This document shows, piece by piece, positions 61,734-64,000 of a DNA stretch of 64,000 nucleotides. The DNA lies in assembly GCF_003581585.1 (NCBI RefSeq), contig NZ_QXIR01000016.1, positions 1 through 64,000 of the forward strand, written 5' to 3'. The position numbers and the translations under genes were made by a program. Source of the DNA: Bacillus salacetis. Lineage in GTDB: Bacteria; Bacillota; Bacilli; Bacillales; Bacillaceae_B. The stretch's first letter is position 1, and each line of letters starts with the position of its first letter. A model generated the notes under the pieces. That model worked only from the letters and a program-made list of their open reading frames with translations, searched no databases and was not told the origin of the DNA.

Positions 61734-62153
61734 TTATTGAAGGTGATTTCGTTCGGAAATCTGGGTTAGTGCAGCCCCTGCCTTCTCATCAGACTGCTGC
61801 TGTACTGCCAAGTCACCAAGTGCAAGCATACCGACCAGGTTTCCATTTTCGACAACCGGAAGGCGGCGTACTTGGTGCTGGGACATTAAAGCTGCGGCTT
61901 CTTCGACCGAAGCTTCAGGAGAAACGGTGACGACACGGCCTGACATAACACTTTGAATTGTACCAGCTTGGTTGTTATGGGATAGCCCTCTGACAACAAG
62001 GTCACGGTCCGTTACCATGCCAACCACTTGTCCATTCTGCATGACCGGTAAAGCCCCTACACCTAAAGAACTCATTTTGCCTGCAGCAGATTGGTAAGTA
62101 TCCTGTGCTGAACACGCCTCAACATCAGCTGTCATAACGTCACGTACTCTCAT
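61734..62153 (-). CDS. CBS-domain pair protein
   Basis: A 139-residue stand-alone tandem CBS protein: VRDVMTADVEACSAQD and GALPVMQNGQVVGMVTDRDLV form the first domain, MSGRVVTVSPEASVEEAA and RRLPVVENGNLVGMLALGDLA the second. It resembles B. subtilis YhcV/YrpC-type proteins. Such proteins bind adenine nucleotides and act as energy or stress sensors; no partner is evident here. A GGGGGAATC site precedes the ATG. Confidence 0.9.
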   Translation of the reverse strand: MRVRDVMTADVEACSAQDTYQSAAGKMSSLGVGALPVMQNGQVVGMVTDRDLVVRGLSHNNQAGTIQSVMSGRVVTVSPEASVEEAAALMSQHQVRRLPVVENGNLVGMLALGDLAVQQQSDEKAGAALTQISERNHLQ

Positions 62154-62249
62154 TCTGATTCCCCCTTGTAAGTAGTGGACAGTACATAGATAGTATGGGA
62201 AATCGATGCTGCTTTATTCTGCCTTTCGCCTTCTAATTCCATCCAGCAG

Positions 62250-62777
62250 TTATACTTGATAAGGATAGGATTCGTCAGAAGGAGCATTTTTTTGAAGGAT
62301 GAGAACAACCAATGGAAATACCAGAATCGCGGAAAAGATGAAAGTAAGGATCAATGCTAAAGACAAGGGAGTGATTTGTTTCCGGTAATCATCCTGATGG
62401 TCATTGATGAACGCTTTGGATTGCTCATTCCCAATAACCATATCGTTTTCCAGCAGGGCATCCTGGTCAAGGCTGTAGTAGAAAATTTCCTGCTTATTGA
62501 AATGAAAAATGGTGTCGCGGTCGATTTGATACCTAACAAAGACCACTTTTACTTTCTGCTCTTCGATATCTTCTTCATTAATGGCAACATCCATTGTAAG
62601 GTCCGCAAAGTCTTTTACGTGGACAGATCCCTTCTGATAGTAGGGGTCGATTGCTTCAAGTTTTTCATTGATGCTGTCAATGATAGGATCTTTTGCAGAA
62701 GCCGGGGCAAAAGTAAAAGCCAGAGAAAATGCAAGTAAGGGTAGTGTAAAACACACAAAGACCAAAATTTTTTTCAA
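62250..62777 (-). CDS. Membrane protein of unknown function, 175 residues
   Basis: A signal peptide (about 1-28, ending PASA) is followed by an extracellular domain of about 105 residues (VKVVFVRYQIDRDTIFHFNK) and one C-terminal membrane helix (about 138-160). No family recognised. GGAGGCGG is positioned before the ATG. Convergent neighbours and a short gap suggest it is a single gene. Confidence 0.65.
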   Translation of the reverse strand: MKKILVFVCFTLPLLAFSLAFTFAPASAKDPIIDSINEKLEAIDPYYQKGSVHVKDFADLTMDVAINEEDIEEQKVKVVFVRYQIDRDTIFHFNKQEIFYYSLDQDALLENDMVIGNEQSKAFINDHQDDYRKQITPLSLALILTFIFSAILVFPLVVLILQKNAPSDESYPYQV

Positions 62778-62831
62778 GAAACCGCCTCCCTAAGCGTTTG
62801 TACATGTATATGCCCGGGAGGAAAGAGTTAG

Positions 62832-62868
62832 GACAAAAACAGCAGAGCCGTCGTGATGACAGCTCTGC
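62832..62868 (-). terminator. Terminator of the LysM-CAP gene
   Basis: On the minus strand GCAGAGC/GCTCTGC, then TGTTTTTGT. Confidence 0.8.
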
Positions 62869-62884
62869 AGTGGAATCCATCTCC

Positions 62885-63499
62885 TTATTTTTGGATGAAC
62901 ATCTGTGTCCAGTAGGCCCCATAGGAGCCGCCTTTGACATATCCCACTCCGATATGGGTGTAATTCGGAGTCAGGATGTTCTTTCGGTGGCCAGGGCTGT
63001 CCATCCAGGCCTGAACGACAGCCTGTGCGCTTGGCTGTCCTGCTGCGATGTTTTCAGCAGCGGAACGGTAGTTGATGTTAAAGTTTTTCATATGGTAAAG
63101 GGAGATCCATACGTTGGGCTCGTATGTGAAAAGTATCCTTTATCTCTCATGTCTGCTGACTTGTATCGTGCTACTCTTGAAAGCTGCCAATCGGCACGAA
63201 GAGGAGACAGGCCTTTTTTGGCACGTTCCTGATTCGTCAGCCTGATGACTTCACCTTCGACCCCTTTTACAACGTCTTTATTAGGGATTGAGATTTTTTG
63301 CCCTGGATAAATCAGGTCTGGGTTCGGAATCTGTGTATTGGCATTGATGATTTCAGAAAGCCCGATTTGATACCTTTTGGAAATTTTCCAAAGCGTATCT
63401 CCTTTTTTGACATAGTACACATCAGCGGCGTGAGTAAGAGTCGGAAGAAATAACCCAAAAGCTAAGGACAACGTGACAACAATTGAAAGGATTTTTCAT
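62885..63499 (-). pseudogene. LysM-CAP (SCP-like) secreted protein with two frameshifts
   Basis: Two adjoining frames together encode one protein: a LysM domain (YYVKKGDTLWKISKRYQIGLSE...IPNPDLIYPGQKISIP) and then a CAP domain (LTNQERAKKGLSPLRADWQLS, then AAENIAAGQPSAQAVVQAWM, SPGHRKNILTPNYTHIGVGYV). The CAP domain breaks at an ATATGA at about 63088, where the first frame stops and the second starts. The signal peptide is also off by one base: ATG 63497-63499 followed by five As does not lead into the KILSIVVTLSLAFG frame. Similar intact genes (YkwD or SafA-like) encode wall-binding secreted proteins. A real pseudogene and an assembly error are both possible. Confidence 0.7.
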
Positions 63500-63922
63500 G
63501 GTACTTAGGATGTCTTATACATGATTTTTTATGTAAGTTTTTTTGTAAAAAAATGTTTCTGTTTGACAGAAAAATGATATGGATGAGTTAGCAGCGGATT
63601 AGGAAGTGCCAACGGGTATAAAGATGAGAGGACGGAAAAGCCGTTAAGTACATTAAGTAATGAAGACTGCTGGAACGCTGGAACGGAACTCCGGCCAGGC
63701 GGCTAACCGAGTGTCCCCCCGGCTCGGCCAGGGGAATATCTGGAGCGGAAAGCATCGGGCACTTGCGGAACATATCAAAAAGTTAAAAAATTTTCAAAAT
63801 AAGGTTAAAAGGAAAATTAAGTGGTAATATAAAATGGACTTATGAAATTCGGAAAAAAGTGAAACCATATGTGGATTCATTCGTATTACGGGAAGAGACA
63901 ATTTTATGAGAGGGTGTGCACA
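63500..63922. other. Intergenic region, nothing recognised
   Basis: No gene or family-level RNA is visible. CCGAG...CTCGG around 63688-63725 is a short inverted repeat in an otherwise GC-richer patch. Confidence 0.5.
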
Positions 63923-64000
63923 GTGACAAATGAGAATGAACGGTTGAAGAAAGTCGTTACCAAGCTCTCGAAAGTCGGCGTCAATATTACAAAGACCAAA
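63923..64000 (+). CDS. Start of a protein cut off by the window end
   Basis: GTG 63923 follows AGAGGGTG and gives 26 residues (TNENERLKKVVTKLSKV...) before the window ends. An in-frame stop precedes it in the longer frame. Too little is visible for a family. Confidence 0.5.
   Translation, partial: MTNENERLKKVVTKLSKVGVNITKTK

Overview
The window looks like a chromosome segment of a low-to-moderate GC Gram-positive bacterium of the Bacillaceae. Evidence is strong AGGAGG-type ribosome binding sites, frequent GTG/TTG starts, two T-box leaders, and a gene set typical of Bacillus relatives (OpuA, TyrZ-type TyrRS, TcyP, GMP reductase, FusB-like EF-G binder, MpsC/DUF2294, CD3324, DUF1002, CBO0543). 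I cannot name the species. No rRNA, tRNA or CRISPR array was seen.

Bases 1 to about 17.8 kb are clearly more AT-rich than the rest and form an accessory island that continues out of the window on the left. It carries a Cas4/AddB-like PD-(D/E)XK protein (5' end missing), an XRE regulator, a DUF4268-like protein with a nuclease-like N-terminus, and then a complete type 1 BREX phage-defence operon: a small leader gene, brxA, brxB, brxC, pglX, pglZ, brxL. On the opposite strand follow an actin-type plasmid partition pair (parM-parR) with a candidate centromere, and a truncated P-loop ATPase at the island edge. The mix suggests an integrated plasmid or integrative element carrying BREX.

From 17.8 kb the base composition changes to the core. 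18 to 31 kb holds a GNAT, the mannitol operon (mtlA as a fused EIICBA, mtlR, mtlD), phenylalanine hydroxylase plus pterin dehydratase (phhA-phhB) behind a tyrosine T-box, a D-2-hydroxyacid dehydrogenase, a DUF457 membrane protein, a CPA2 antiporter and guaC. 31 to 37 kb holds small membrane proteins, a peroxiredoxin-like gene with an in-frame TGA exactly at the first position of its CxxC-type motif (candidate selenocysteine, SelL-like), a tandem MpsC/DUF2294 protein, CD3324, a FusB-like protein and an MFS transporter. 37 to 48.5 kb holds the opuA-type glycine betaine ABC operon, a DUF4097 protein, tyrZ behind a second tyrosine T-box, a cold-shock protein, DUF1002, a 53-bp minisatellite of about ten copies, and a fused OppB-OppC-type permease. 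48.5 to 64 kb holds a PAS-GGDEF-EAL protein, redox enzymes, lipoproteins, cardiolipin synthase, the cystine transporter tcyP, a DUF819 transporter, a phosphatase/Nudix pair, a CBS protein, and a LysM-CAP gene with two apparent frameshifts.

The points most worth a second look are the candidate selenoprotein with a well-placed SECIS-like hairpin at 31.67-32.21 kb; the BREX plus partition island; the 53-bp tandem array; a roughly 170-bp dispersed intergenic repeat (45.6, 56.65 and 56.76 kb); and the shared tyrosine-T-box control of phenylalanine hydroxylase and tyrosyl-tRNA synthetase.
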